Source of the DNA: Propionibacteriaceae bacterium
GTDB lineage: Bacteria; Actinomycetota; Actinomycetes; Propionibacteriales; Propionibacteriaceae
Assembly (NCBI GenBank): GCA_003158895.1
Contig: PMLO01000064.1
Location: 4,790 to 11,507 of the forward strand
DNA: 6,718 nt
Direction of reading: 5' to 3'
The translations under genes were made by a program, and so were the position numbers. Below are positions 1-5,575 of the stretch, piece by piece. The first letter of the stretch is position 1. Every line of letters starts with the position of its first letter. The notes below the pieces were generated by a model. That model saw nothing but the letters and a program-made list of their open reading frames with translations. It did no database searches and had not been told where the DNA came from.

Positions 1-1704
1 GTCGGCAAGACGGCGACGCTCGAGCAGCTTCGCGACGCGGGCTTCCTGCGCGTGTTCGTGGGCAGCGGTGCGGGACTGCCGCGGTTCCTGAACGTACCGG
101 GTGAGCACCTCCTCAACGTGATGTCGGCCAACGAGTTCCTCACCCGCGTGAACCTCATGCAGGGACATCGCGAGAGCCACGAGACTCCGCTCCCCGAGAT
201 CAAGGGCAAGCAAGTGCTCGTCATCGGCGGCGGCAACACGGCGATGGATGCGTCGCGTACGGCTCGTCGTCTGGGCGGCAACGTCACAATCGTCTACCGG
301 CGGACCCGGGCCGAGATGCCCGCGCGCGTCGAGGAGATCGAGCATGCCTTGGAAGAGGGCGTCGAGCTGGACGTGCTTCGGTCCCCGATCGAGTTCGCTG
401 GAGACCCGCAGACGCACTTCGTGACCAGCGCGACCGTGGAGATCATCGCCTTGGGCGAGCCGGACAGCTCGGGGCGTAGGCGTCCCGTGCCCACCGGCCG
501 TACGACCGAGATCGCCGCTGATCTCGTCATCATGGCGCTCGGCAACGCCTCGAACCCCATCATCAAGGACTCCGAGCCGAGGCTCTCGGTCTCGAAGTGG
601 GGCACCATCGAGCAGACGGGCGTTCCCGGCTCGAAGGAGACCTCGATCGCGGGCATCTACACCGGCGGCGACGCCGCTCGCGGCGGTTCGACAGCGATCC
701 GTGCGGCCGGCGATGGCCAGGCGGCGGCGCGCGAGATCGTACGGACAATGGCGACGATGGACCAAGCGGACATCACCGACCGCGTCAACCGCGCGCTCGC
801 GTACAGCGAGGTGGCGGCCCAGATCCCGGTGATCGTCAAGAAGGTGCACCTGAGCGCCGGGATCGAGGAGTTCGAGGTCCGGGCTCCCGTGATCGCGCGC
901 TCGGCGAAGGCAGGTCAGTTCGTACGGGTCCTCCCCACGCCGGATGGTGAGCTCATCCCGCTCACGCTGGCGGACTGGGATGCGGAGAAGGGCACGATCA
1001 CCCTCGTCATCCAGGCGATGGGCACGTCCACGCTGAAGATGAACGAGATGAAGGTCGGCGAGGCGTTGGCCGGCGTTGCCGGCCCACTGGGTCGTCCGAG
1101 CGAGCTGACGCGGTACGAGGACGCCGAGGTCGTGTTCACTGCTGGAGGCCTTGGTCTGCCGCCCGTCTACCCGATCATGCGCGAGCACCTGAAGATGGGG
1201 AACCGTGTCACGCTGATCTCCGGCTTCCGCAGCCGCGACCTGATGTTCTGGAACGGAGCGGACGAGCGCGTCGGCATGATGAAGGCGCAGTACGGCGACC
1301 AGCTGACTGTGGTCTACACGACCAACGACGGCTCGTACGGTGTCCAGGGCTTCGTCACCGCTCCACTCCAGGAGATGCTCGACGCGCATCGCGACGCGAC
1401 GGGACTGACGATCGCCGAGGTGGTCACCATCGGCCCGCCGCTCATGATGCGCGGTGTGTCCGATCTCACCAAGCCGTACGACGTGCACTGCGTCGCCAGC
1501 CTCAACTCGATCATGGTCGACGCCACCGGCATGTGCGGCGCCTGCATGGTCCCGGTCATCGAGGACGGCCAGCTGATCCGCAAGCACGCCTGCATCGACG
1601 GGCCTGAGATCGACGCCCACGGCATCGACTGGGAGAAGTTCCTCCCGCGCTTCGGCCTGTTCCGTTCCCAGGAGCAAGCCAGCCGCGTACGGAACGGGTT
1701 CTAG
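1..1704 (+). CDS. NfnB/GltA-like plus NfnA-like fused flavoprotein oxidoreductase (5' end outside window)
   Basis: The frame is open from base 1 to TAG at 1702-1704, so this is the C-terminal 567 residues of a longer protein. Visible residues 1-250 match the second half of the glutamate synthase small subunit/NfnB family: GSGAGLPRF (about 21-29), an NAD(P)-binding loop GGGNTAMD (76-83), a YRRTRAEMP nucleotide-specificity segment, and the FAD-contacting GGDAARGGSTA (222-232). From about residue 275 an NfnA/ferredoxin-NADP reductase-like domain begins, with GQFVRVLP (about 305), IPLTLAD (about 319), GGLGLPPVYPI (about 382), and a C-terminal cluster-binding segment with MCGAC and KHAC (Cys 512, 515, 531) preceded by Asp 507. 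Three Cys plus one Asp fits the NfnA type of 2Fe-2S ligation rather than the four Cys of PyrK. Such proteins move electrons between NAD(P)H and ferredoxin or a similar partner in the cytoplasm. The missing N-terminus should carry the first FAD segment and Fe-S cysteines. The true substrate or partner is not visible. Glutamate synthase activity is unlikely to reside here alone. Confidence 0.88.
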   Translation, partial: VGKTATLEQLRDAGFLRVFVGSGAGLPRFLNVPGEHLLNVMSANEFLTRVNLMQGHRESHETPLPEIKGKQVLVIGGGNTAMDASRTARRLGGNVTIVYRRTRAEMPARVEEIEHALEEGVELDVLRSPIEFAGDPQTHFVTSATVEIIALGEPDSSGRRRPVPTGRTTEIAADLVIMALGNASNPIIKDSEPRLSVSKWGTIEQTGVPGSKETSIAGIYTGGDAARGGSTAIRAAGDGQAAAREIVRTMATMDQADITDRVNRALAYSEVAAQIPVIVKKVHLSAGIEEFEVRAPVIARSAKAGQFVRVLPTPDGELIPLTLADWDAEKGTITLVIQAMGTSTLKMNEMKVGEALAGVAGPLGRPSELTRYEDAEVVFTAGGLGLPPVYPIMREHLKMGNRVTLISGFRSRDLMFWNGADERVGMMKAQYGDQLTVVYTTNDGSYGVQGFVTAPLQEMLDAHRDATGLTIAEVVTIGPPLMMRGVSDLTKPYDVHCVASLNSIMVDATGMCGACMVPVIEDGQLIRKHACIDGPEIDAHGIDWEKFLPRFGLFRSQEQASRVRNGF

Positions 1705-1722
1705 GCGATCTGACACGCACCG

Positions 1723-1753
1723 CCCCCGGTCCGGCATTCGCCCGGTCCGGGGG
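1723..1753 (+). terminator. Hairpin terminator after the flavoprotein gene
   Basis: A 12-bp inverted repeat starts 18 nt after the stop codon. Arm 1723-1734 (CCCCCGGTCCGG) pairs with 1742-1753 (CCGGTCCGGGGG), with one T-T mismatch and a 7-nt loop. There is no real U-tract, only TT, which is common for high-GC actinobacterial hairpin terminators. Its position makes it likely that the flavoprotein is the last gene of its transcript. Confidence 0.75.
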
Positions 1754-1862
1754 TTGCCTGCCGTTGTGGCAAGCACACTGAGGCAACCACTGGCGGCTCC
1801 TGGGTCGTGCCACGGCCCGTCTTGAGAGTCGGCCGCACACGACCACGTACGCAGCCCGTGGC

Positions 1863-1868
1863 TAGTGT
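1863..1868 (+). promoter_or_regulatory. Candidate -10 box (TAGTGT) for a leaderless transcript
   Basis: TAGTGT fits the actinobacterial TAnnnT -10 consensus and lies 7 nt before the ATG at 1876, the distance expected if transcription starts on the A of the start codon. No convincing -35 box is seen at 16-19 nt upstream. It would drive the short leader ORF and the oxidoreductase gene behind it. Confidence 0.4.
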
Positions 1869-1875
1869 CGTCCCG

Positions 1876-1974
1876 ATGGGTGGAGGCTCTTCGACGGTAC
1901 CGTTCGCGGCCGACGGTGACGTCGCCCGGTTGGACATCACGCTCGACGCGTACGCGGCGCCGGTGCTCTCATGA
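1876..1974 (+). CDS. Possible 32-residue leader ORF before the oxidoreductase gene
   Basis: An ATG at 1876 opens 32 codons ending in TGA at 1972-1974. The peptide begins MGGGSSTVPF and ends DAYAAPVLS, and no family is recognised. There is no Shine-Dalgarno sequence, but a TAGTGT box sits 7 nt upstream, so it could be translated leaderless. Its stop overlaps an ATG at 1971 (ATGA) that is in frame with the Gfo/Idh/MocA gene, a geometry typical of translational coupling. It may be a regulatory leader peptide, the surviving start of a replaced gene, or chance. Codon third positions are G/C-rich, which is only weak support at this length. Confidence 0.3.
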   Translation: MGGGSSTVPFAADGDVARLDITLDAYAAPVLS

Positions 1975-2009
1975 TCGCGCTCGATCACTGGAACTCAAGG
2001 GGAGATGCG

Positions 2010-3191
2010 ATGCGTCAGTTCGTCATCATCGGCGGGGGAGCCCGCGGCTTGTACTTCACGGAGATCCTCGAACAGGAGCTCGGCTGCAAGGTCGTCGCCA
2101 TCGTCGAGACGTACAAGCCCGGAGAGTCGTTCATCGAACATCCCCTGGATGACGCGAAGATCGAGGGGGTCACGATCTTCGACGACCTCAGTCGGGCCCT
2201 CGACGCCTATCCGCCGGACGCCGTGGATGGTGTCTTCATCATGACGCCCGAATGGACTCACACCGCGATCTTCACGGAAGTCGTCAGCAGGGACTACAAC
2301 ATCTTCCTTGAGAAGCCGATCGCAACCACAAGAGAGGACGCCCTGGCGATCGGATCCTTGGTGAATGGCTACCCCCACGTCGTCCAGATCGGATTCGTCC
2401 TGCGGTATTCCGGGTTCTACCGCCAGGTCAAGAACTGGTTGGAGGGTCGTCCGATGGGCCGGGTCGTCATGATCCAGATGAACGAGCGACTCACCGTGCA
2501 GCACGGGATGAAGTTCAAGCGCAGCTGGCACCGGATGGTCCAGTACACCGGCGGGTACATCAACGAGAAGTGCTCCCACGACCTGGATCTGATGTGCTGG
2601 TTCAAGGAGCCCGAAGCCACGCCTGTACGCGTCGTGTCCTTGGGTAACCGCGGCTATGCCACATCCAGCGTCGGCGAGACGACGTGCGCCACCTGTACGA
2701 GGGCTGATTGCCTCTACCGGGATGAGCCGAGCAGCTACGACAAGTACGTCGACGGTGAGGTGCTGTTGGATCAGACCGCGAAGGGCGTCGGCCAGTGCAT
2801 CTACGGGAACGACTCCGACATCACTGACAACCAGAGCGTGATGATCCAGTTCAGCGACGGAAGTCACGGCGTCTTCTCCTCGATCGCCATGAGCGGCGTC
2901 CCAGGACGAGACCTGGTGATCCACTGCGAGTACGGCACGATCTGGGGGAGTCTCGAGACGGGGGAGCTCCACCAGCTGGATTACCGTACGAACGTCACCG
3001 AAGACTTCGCGATCGGCGGGATGAACATGCACGGGGGCGGTGACGTCCAAGTGGTGCGTGAGTTCGTCGAGTGCATCGCCGATGGCACGCAGCCGAGCGC
3101 CAGGGTCAGCGATGGGGTACGAGCGACCTTGCTGGCCCTGGCAGCGGACGAGAGCATCGCTTCGGGCGAGGTGGTGGGGTTCAGTCTGTGA
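2010..3191 (+). CDS. Gfo/Idh/MocA-family oxidoreductase with Cys4 insert
   Basis: This predicted cytoplasmic NAD(P)-dependent sugar- or cyclitol-type dehydrogenase has 393 residues, the usual length for the family. The N-terminal Rossmann loop is IIGGGARG (6-13). The hallmark EKP is at 101-103, with Lys102 the expected catalytic lysine. The C-terminal domain has the family's HDLD (His190, Asp193) after GGYINEK, and HGGGD at 341-345. Cysteines 226, 229, 234 and 263 form a CxxCx4C...C pattern seen in one branch of the family, probably a structural metal site. The start at 2010 is chosen because AAGGGGAG (1997-2004) lies 5 nt before it and the Rossmann strand begins straight after. An in-frame ATG at 1971 would add 13 residues and overlaps the stop of a leader ORF. 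A 6-bp inverted repeat (1972-1977/1982-1987) lies between the two starts. The substrate cannot be told, and no sugar transporter or catabolic partner is in the window. Confidence 0.9.
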   Translation: MRQFVIIGGGARGLYFTEILEQELGCKVVAIVETYKPGESFIEHPLDDAKIEGVTIFDDLSRALDAYPPDAVDGVFIMTPEWTHTAIFTEVVSRDYNIFLEKPIATTREDALAIGSLVNGYPHVVQIGFVLRYSGFYRQVKNWLEGRPMGRVVMIQMNERLTVQHGMKFKRSWHRMVQYTGGYINEKCSHDLDLMCWFKEPEATPVRVVSLGNRGYATSSVGETTCATCTRADCLYRDEPSSYDKYVDGEVLLDQTAKGVGQCIYGNDSDITDNQSVMIQFSDGSHGVFSSIAMSGVPGRDLVIHCEYGTIWGSLETGELHQLDYRTNVTEDFAIGGMNMHGGGDVQVVREFVECIADGTQPSARVSDGVRATLLALAADESIASGEVVGFSL

Positions 3192-3208
3192 CCATCACGA
3201 CCTGCTGC

Positions 3209-3357
3209 GTGCAAGCGGTCGTAGCGTTCGGCCCACGTCTGTCCGACCATCTCGCCCGGTCGAGCACGAGGGGCCGGATCCCGCGGCGTAGCAGACAGGC
3301 GGCGGTGGCGAGTCCCGCAGCGCCCGCTCCGATGACGACGACCTGGACCTTGTCCAT
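3209..3357 (-). pseudogene. Truncated, frameshifted N-terminus of an FAD-dependent monooxygenase-like gene
   Basis: Read on the minus strand from ATG at 3357, the first 35 codons give a classical FAD-binding start: MDKVQVVVIGAGAAGLATA, then LLRRGIRPLVLDRA. This is the GxGxxG Rossmann fold with its second strand, as in flavin-containing monooxygenases. After Ala35 (codon ending at 3253) the frame is lost. The expected continuation MVGQTWAERYDRLH appears in another frame from 3250 to 3209, which fits loss of one base near 3251-3252. Similarity ends at RLH, 17 bases from the oxidoreductase stop codon, so the remaining several hundred residues are gone. The undisturbed frame runs into a stop at 3181. 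The gene lies 16 nt behind the VOC gene with a GGAGA upstream, so it was probably the second gene of that operon. It cannot make a working enzyme. Confidence 0.75.
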
Positions 3358-3373
3358 CACGCCGGTCTCCGGC

Positions 3374-3811
3374 TCAGTGGGAAGCCTGGGGATCCATCAC
3401 GTTCGTCCCGTCGGAGAGCACGGGCGAGAGGAATCCGAAGACGTTTCCGTCGGGATCGATGAGATACGCGAGCCGGCCGACGCCGGGCATGTCGTCGGGT
3501 GGCAGTGCCTCGACCGCGCCAAGCTCGATCCCTCGGGTGAACGTCGAGTCGACATCGTCGACCGCCACGACCAGGTTCGCGCCCGCTACCGGAGCCCCAG
3601 CCACGGGGCTCGGGCCACGTCGTCGGGTGAGACCACCGTTGATGCCGGCGCCGGCGGACCCCACCTGAATCGATCCCTCTCCCGTGGTGATCGACCAGTA
3701 GTCCATGTCGCCGAACCTGGTGAACTCCCACCCGAGCAGGCTCGAGTAGAAGTCGATCAGCTGCTGGGGCTCCGATGCGTGGATCTCGAAATGGACGACG
3801 AGGTTCGCCAT
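3374..3811 (-). CDS. VOC-family (glyoxalase/bleomycin-resistance fold) protein
   Basis: A 145-residue protein, the normal size for a two-module vicinal-oxygen-chelate protein. The first beta-alpha-beta module opens with HFEIHASEP and FYSSLLGWEF (about residues 7-30). The second has ANLVVAVDDVDSTF (about 79-91), then GRLAYLIDPDGNVFGF (112-127), the usual C-terminal signature. Many relatives have a metal-binding Glu in this last segment, where this one has Asp-Gly-Asn. His7 is a possible metal ligand. Function within the family (lyase, dioxygenase, drug binding) cannot be predicted. The start at 3811 is chosen because AGGAGG (3816-3821, minus-strand sense) lies 4 nt upstream and the fold begins at once; an upstream in-frame ATG at 3919 would add 36 unrelated residues. 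The gene is cotranscribable with the monooxygenase remnant behind it, so its former partner reaction may be lost. Confidence 0.85.
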   Translation of the reverse strand: MANLVVHFEIHASEPQQLIDFYSSLLGWEFTRFGDMDYWSITTGEGSIQVGSAGAGINGGLTRRRGPSPVAGAPVAGANLVVAVDDVDSTFTRGIELGAVEALPPDDMPGVGRLAYLIDPDGNVFGFLSPVLSDGTNVMDPQASH

Positions 3812-3821
3812 GATTCCTCCT

Positions 3822-4076
3822 GGCCGATGCGGGCACGTATGGCTGCGTGCGGCAGACCTTCCCGAGTCTGACCCCTGACGCGAACCAGCCGCAAGGCTCC
3901 AGCACGGCCCCTTTGCCACGAACGTTCATCGTCGCGCTATCGATAAGACCCCAGGCGGTAAGCAGTGCAAACGCGACTGCGCCCGCTGTGGAGTGCTGGC
4001 CGGTGCCGTTGACGACTCCGTTGGACCAGCCTCGGTTGGGTGAGGCAGTCACCGTCGACGAGTGGTTCAGGGTGGC
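3822..4076. other. Intergenic region without a recognised gene
   Basis: This stretch separates the divergent VOC gene (minus) and membrane-protein gene (plus), so it must hold the VOC promoter, though no clear -10/-35 pair was found. Frames are open across it on both strands (plus 3847-4080; minus from GTG 4052), but neither has a ribosome binding site or recognisable motif. The minus frame has a short hydrophobic patch (TAGAVAFALLTAWGLI). It may be the residue of a lost gene. Confidence 0.4.
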
Positions 4077-4082
4077 TTGACA

Positions 4083-4107
4083 TTAATAGTTCACTTGACA
4101 AACTTAA
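4083..4107. promoter_or_regulatory. Candidate operator: imperfect inverted repeat over the -35 box
   Basis: TTAATAGTT (4083-4091) and AACTTAA (4101-4107) form an inverted repeat around a 9-nt centre, with one unpaired T in the left arm. The centre contains the TTGACA -35 box. A protein bound here would block RNA polymerase. The small winged-helix protein encoded two genes downstream is the obvious candidate for binding, by inference only. The A/T-rich composition stands out from its surroundings. Confidence 0.4.
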
Positions 4108-4123
4108 CGGGTAGGTCTGTACT
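4095..4123 (+). promoter_or_regulatory. Promoter of the membrane protein / winged-helix operon
   Basis: A perfect TTGACA (4095-4100) is followed after 17 nt by TGTACT (4118-4123), which matches the TATAAT consensus in four of six positions. Transcription would start near 4130, leaving a leader of about 14 nt that contains the AAGGAG ribosome binding site (4133-4138). A second perfect TTGACA lies 18 nt upstream (4077-4082) without an equally good -10 box. Confidence 0.6.
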
Positions 4124-4143
4124 GCAAACCATAAGGAGTGGCC

Positions 4144-4764
4144 ATGACCATCAACAACGAACCCTTGACCGCGGCAGGTGCCCGCTCGGTGCTGACCTCA
4201 GCAGCCACGGCCTCCCGCGCATTGCAGGTCAAGACACACTGGATCTTCGTGACCTGGGCGGTCGCCTGGCTGGTCGGCTACCTGGCTATCTGGTGGTCGA
4301 CCAGAAGCCAATCCCCCTACCAAGGGCCAGAGGCGTGGTCGTCGGTCACCCTGATGGTCTCGTTAGCGGTGGCGCTCGCCGCCAACATCGCCTGGGTGGT
4401 CCGCGCCATGCACGGTGTCACCGGACGCAGCCGTCAGATCGGCACCTACTACGCACTCACCTGGGTGGTGGGCATGTGCGGGTGGGCCTCCGTTCAAGCC
4501 ACCCTTGCTCGCCTAGGCAGTCCACCCGGTGTGATCGGGATCCTGAGCTGCGTGGTCCCGGCTCTATTGGTTGCAACGATCTATGTGGCATCGGCAGGGA
4601 TCTGGATGCAGCCGGCCTTCCTTGTCAGCGGGATCTGCTTTGTGCTGGGTGCCGTAATCGGTGCCGGCACTGACCCTGCCACAGCCGCCCTCGTCATCGG
4701 AGTCGTCGGTGCGGCTGGTTGTGCCGCCGGCGCTGTCATCGCTGGCCTGTCGAGGAGACTGTGA
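4144..4764 (+). CDS. Six-helix integral membrane protein, function unknown
   Basis: A 206-residue protein with no recognised family. After a polar N-terminus of about 30 residues there are six likely membrane helices: about 33-52, 65-86, 102-121, 130-153, 157-175 and 179-202. The loop after helix 2 and the C-terminus (SRRL) are positively charged and so probably cytoplasmic. No catalytic motif, signal peptide or metal-binding cluster is seen. The ATG at 4144 is preferred over GTG 4138 because AAGGAG (4133-4138) is placed 5 nt before it and would overlap the GTG. The stop TGA overlaps the GTG start of the winged-helix gene, so the two are translationally coupled. A small membrane protein paired with a small winged-helix regulator is a recurrent actinobacterial arrangement, usually without a known role. 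It may be a transport- or envelope-stress-related protein controlled by its partner. Confidence 0.8.
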   Translation: MTINNEPLTAAGARSVLTSAATASRALQVKTHWIFVTWAVAWLVGYLAIWWSTRSQSPYQGPEAWSSVTLMVSLAVALAANIAWVVRAMHGVTGRSRQIGTYYALTWVVGMCGWASVQATLARLGSPPGVIGILSCVVPALLVATIYVASAGIWMQPAFLVSGICFVLGAVIGAGTDPATAALVIGVVGAAGCAAGAVIAGLSRRL

Positions 4765-5096
4765 ACGACGACACTCTGGACCCGATCATCCACACCCAAG
4801 CCCGACTCCGGATCATGGTCACTCTTAACACCCTCCCCGAGGGCGACCAACTGACGTTCACCCGCCTCCGTGACGTCCTCGGCCTCACCGGAGGCAACTT
4901 CCTCACCCACCTGCGGACCCTCCAGGACGCGGGCTACATCGAACTCCACCAGGAAGGCACCGGACGCGGATCCCGCACAACAATCAACCTCACCCACCGA
5001 GGGCGCTCAGCACTCACCAACTATCGCGCCGCCCTTCACACACTGCTCAACGGCGACTCCGCTCAGGAAAGTGAGAGCCAGATCCACGCCCTGTAG
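4761..5096 (+). CDS. Small winged-helix transcriptional regulator (HTH_34/MarR-like type)
   Basis: This 111-residue protein is almost entirely one winged-helix domain. It begins LDPIIHTQARLRIMVTL (about 6-22), typical of small DNA-binding proteins of the HTH_34 (winged helix DNA-binding) type. The helix-turn-helix is FTRLRDVLGLTGGNFLTHL (33-51), with the recognition helix at about 43-56. The wing is GYIELHQEGTGRGSRTTI (58-75), followed by LTHRGRSAL. No ligand-binding or phosphorylation domain is present. The GTG start at 4761 overlaps the preceding TGA by three bases; GAGGAG lies at 4752-4757. An upstream GTG-type extension to 4719 would lie inside the membrane-protein gene and add non-domain sequence. 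It probably controls its own operon through the inverted repeat at 4083-4107. Confidence 0.85.
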   Translation: MNDDTLDPIIHTQARLRIMVTLNTLPEGDQLTFTRLRDVLGLTGGNFLTHLRTLQDAGYIELHQEGTGRGSRTTINLTHRGRSALTNYRAALHTLLNGDSAQESESQIHAL

Positions 5097-5133
5097 TCGG
5101 CATCTGCGGACGTCCGGAGCGGAACGGGAGACG

Positions 5134-5156
5134 CTCTCGGGCCTAACGCCCGGGAG
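5134..5156 (+). terminator. Hairpin terminator after the winged-helix gene
   Basis: A 9-bp stem, 5134-5142 (CTCTCGGGC) with 5148-5156 (GCCCGGGAG), contains one T-G wobble and a 5-nt loop. It starts 37 nt after the stop codon. No U-tract follows. It closes the two-gene unit. Confidence 0.7.
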
Positions 5157-5374
5157 ACACCAAGTCCACATGGTCGTGGAAGTGAAGGTCGGGCGCTTCA
5201 GCCGCGAGGAAGATCCTCGCTGGTCCGTCTCCCGTAGCCTCGCGGGCAACGCACGCGAAACAGTCACCCATGGCGCCGCTGGTCACGACACGATCATGGT
5301 CGTAGAGGACTGCGTCGCACCACGCAGTGCAGGACGCGTCCCACCGCAGTAGGTGGCGTTTGGGCCTGCCGCAT
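5157..5374. other. Region with overlapping open frames on both strands, possible gene debris
   Basis: Two antiparallel frames look partly protein-like but neither has a ribosome binding site. The plus frame from ATG 5170 to 5352 codes 60 residues (start MVVEVKVGRFSREEDPRW). The minus frame ending at 5143 has a plausible C-terminal stretch (GPARIFLAAEAPDLHFHDHV) preceded by less convincing sequence up to 5556. Third-position G/C is similar in both, so the true coding strand, if any, cannot be decided. I do not recognise a family. Confidence 0.3.
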
Positions 5375-5391
5375 AAGGAGGTGGTGACATC

Positions 5392-5490
5392 ATGGCTTCG
5401 AACCATGGCAGGCGACGAACTCGACGGTCGATCCCTGGGCTGCGCGTGCGTGACGGGTACACAACGGGTACACATGACGGCCGCAAATGA
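5392..5490 (+). CDS. Small basic 32-residue protein behind a near-ideal ribosome binding site
   Basis: ATG 5392 to TGA 5488-5490. Upstream, AAGGAGGTG at 5375-5383 is fully complementary to the 3' end of 16S rRNA, with the AAGGAGG core 10 nt before the ATG. The peptide starts MASNHGRRRTRRSIPGLRV and ends DGYTTGTHDGRK: strongly basic at first, then Gly/Thr-rich. No family is recognised. A second short frame (ATG 5474 to TAG 5512, 12 codons, MTAANDQPTPTS) overlaps its end, which may be the decapitated start of another gene. Because a tRNA-Glu 3' fragment follows within 90 bases, this could be debris from the end of an integrated element. It may also be a genuine short protein. The ribosome binding site is the main support. 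Confidence 0.4.
   Translation: MASNHGRRRTRRSIPGLRVRDGYTTGTHDGRK
5454..5475 (+). repeat. Tandem 11-bp direct repeat
   Basis: CGGGTACACAA (5454-5464) is followed at once by CGGGTACACAT (5465-5475), ten of eleven bases identical. Inside the small ORF it would encode part of GYTTGTH. It could instead be a pair of protein-binding sites. Confidence 0.6.
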
Positions 5491-5575
5491 CCAGCCAACA
5501 CCAACGTCGTAGGGTGCAGTAATCCGTCTATCAGGACAACTTTCGGCCACGACCATGCACCATCAACGATGGGCT

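Noticed and set aside
1972..1987. TGATCG/CGATCA inverted repeat as a terminator or operator
   Set aside because: A 6-bp stem is too short to call on its own. It is kept only as a detail of the leader region.
1995..3050. A 351-codon open frame antisense to the oxidoreductase gene
   Set aside because: It is the mirror frame of a well-supported gene, a common effect of G/C-rich codon use. It has no ribosome binding site and no recognisable motif.
3071..3871. A 266-codon plus-strand open frame across the VOC gene
   Set aside because: It is antisense to the VOC gene, which has a clear fold signature and an AGGAGG site. The plus frame is rich in Arg/Gly/Pro with no domain.
3847..4080. A 77-codon plus-strand ORF and an opposing GTG-started minus frame in the VOC/membrane-protein gap
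   Set aside because: No ribosome binding site, no motif, and the two frames overlap. The compositional signal does not favour either.
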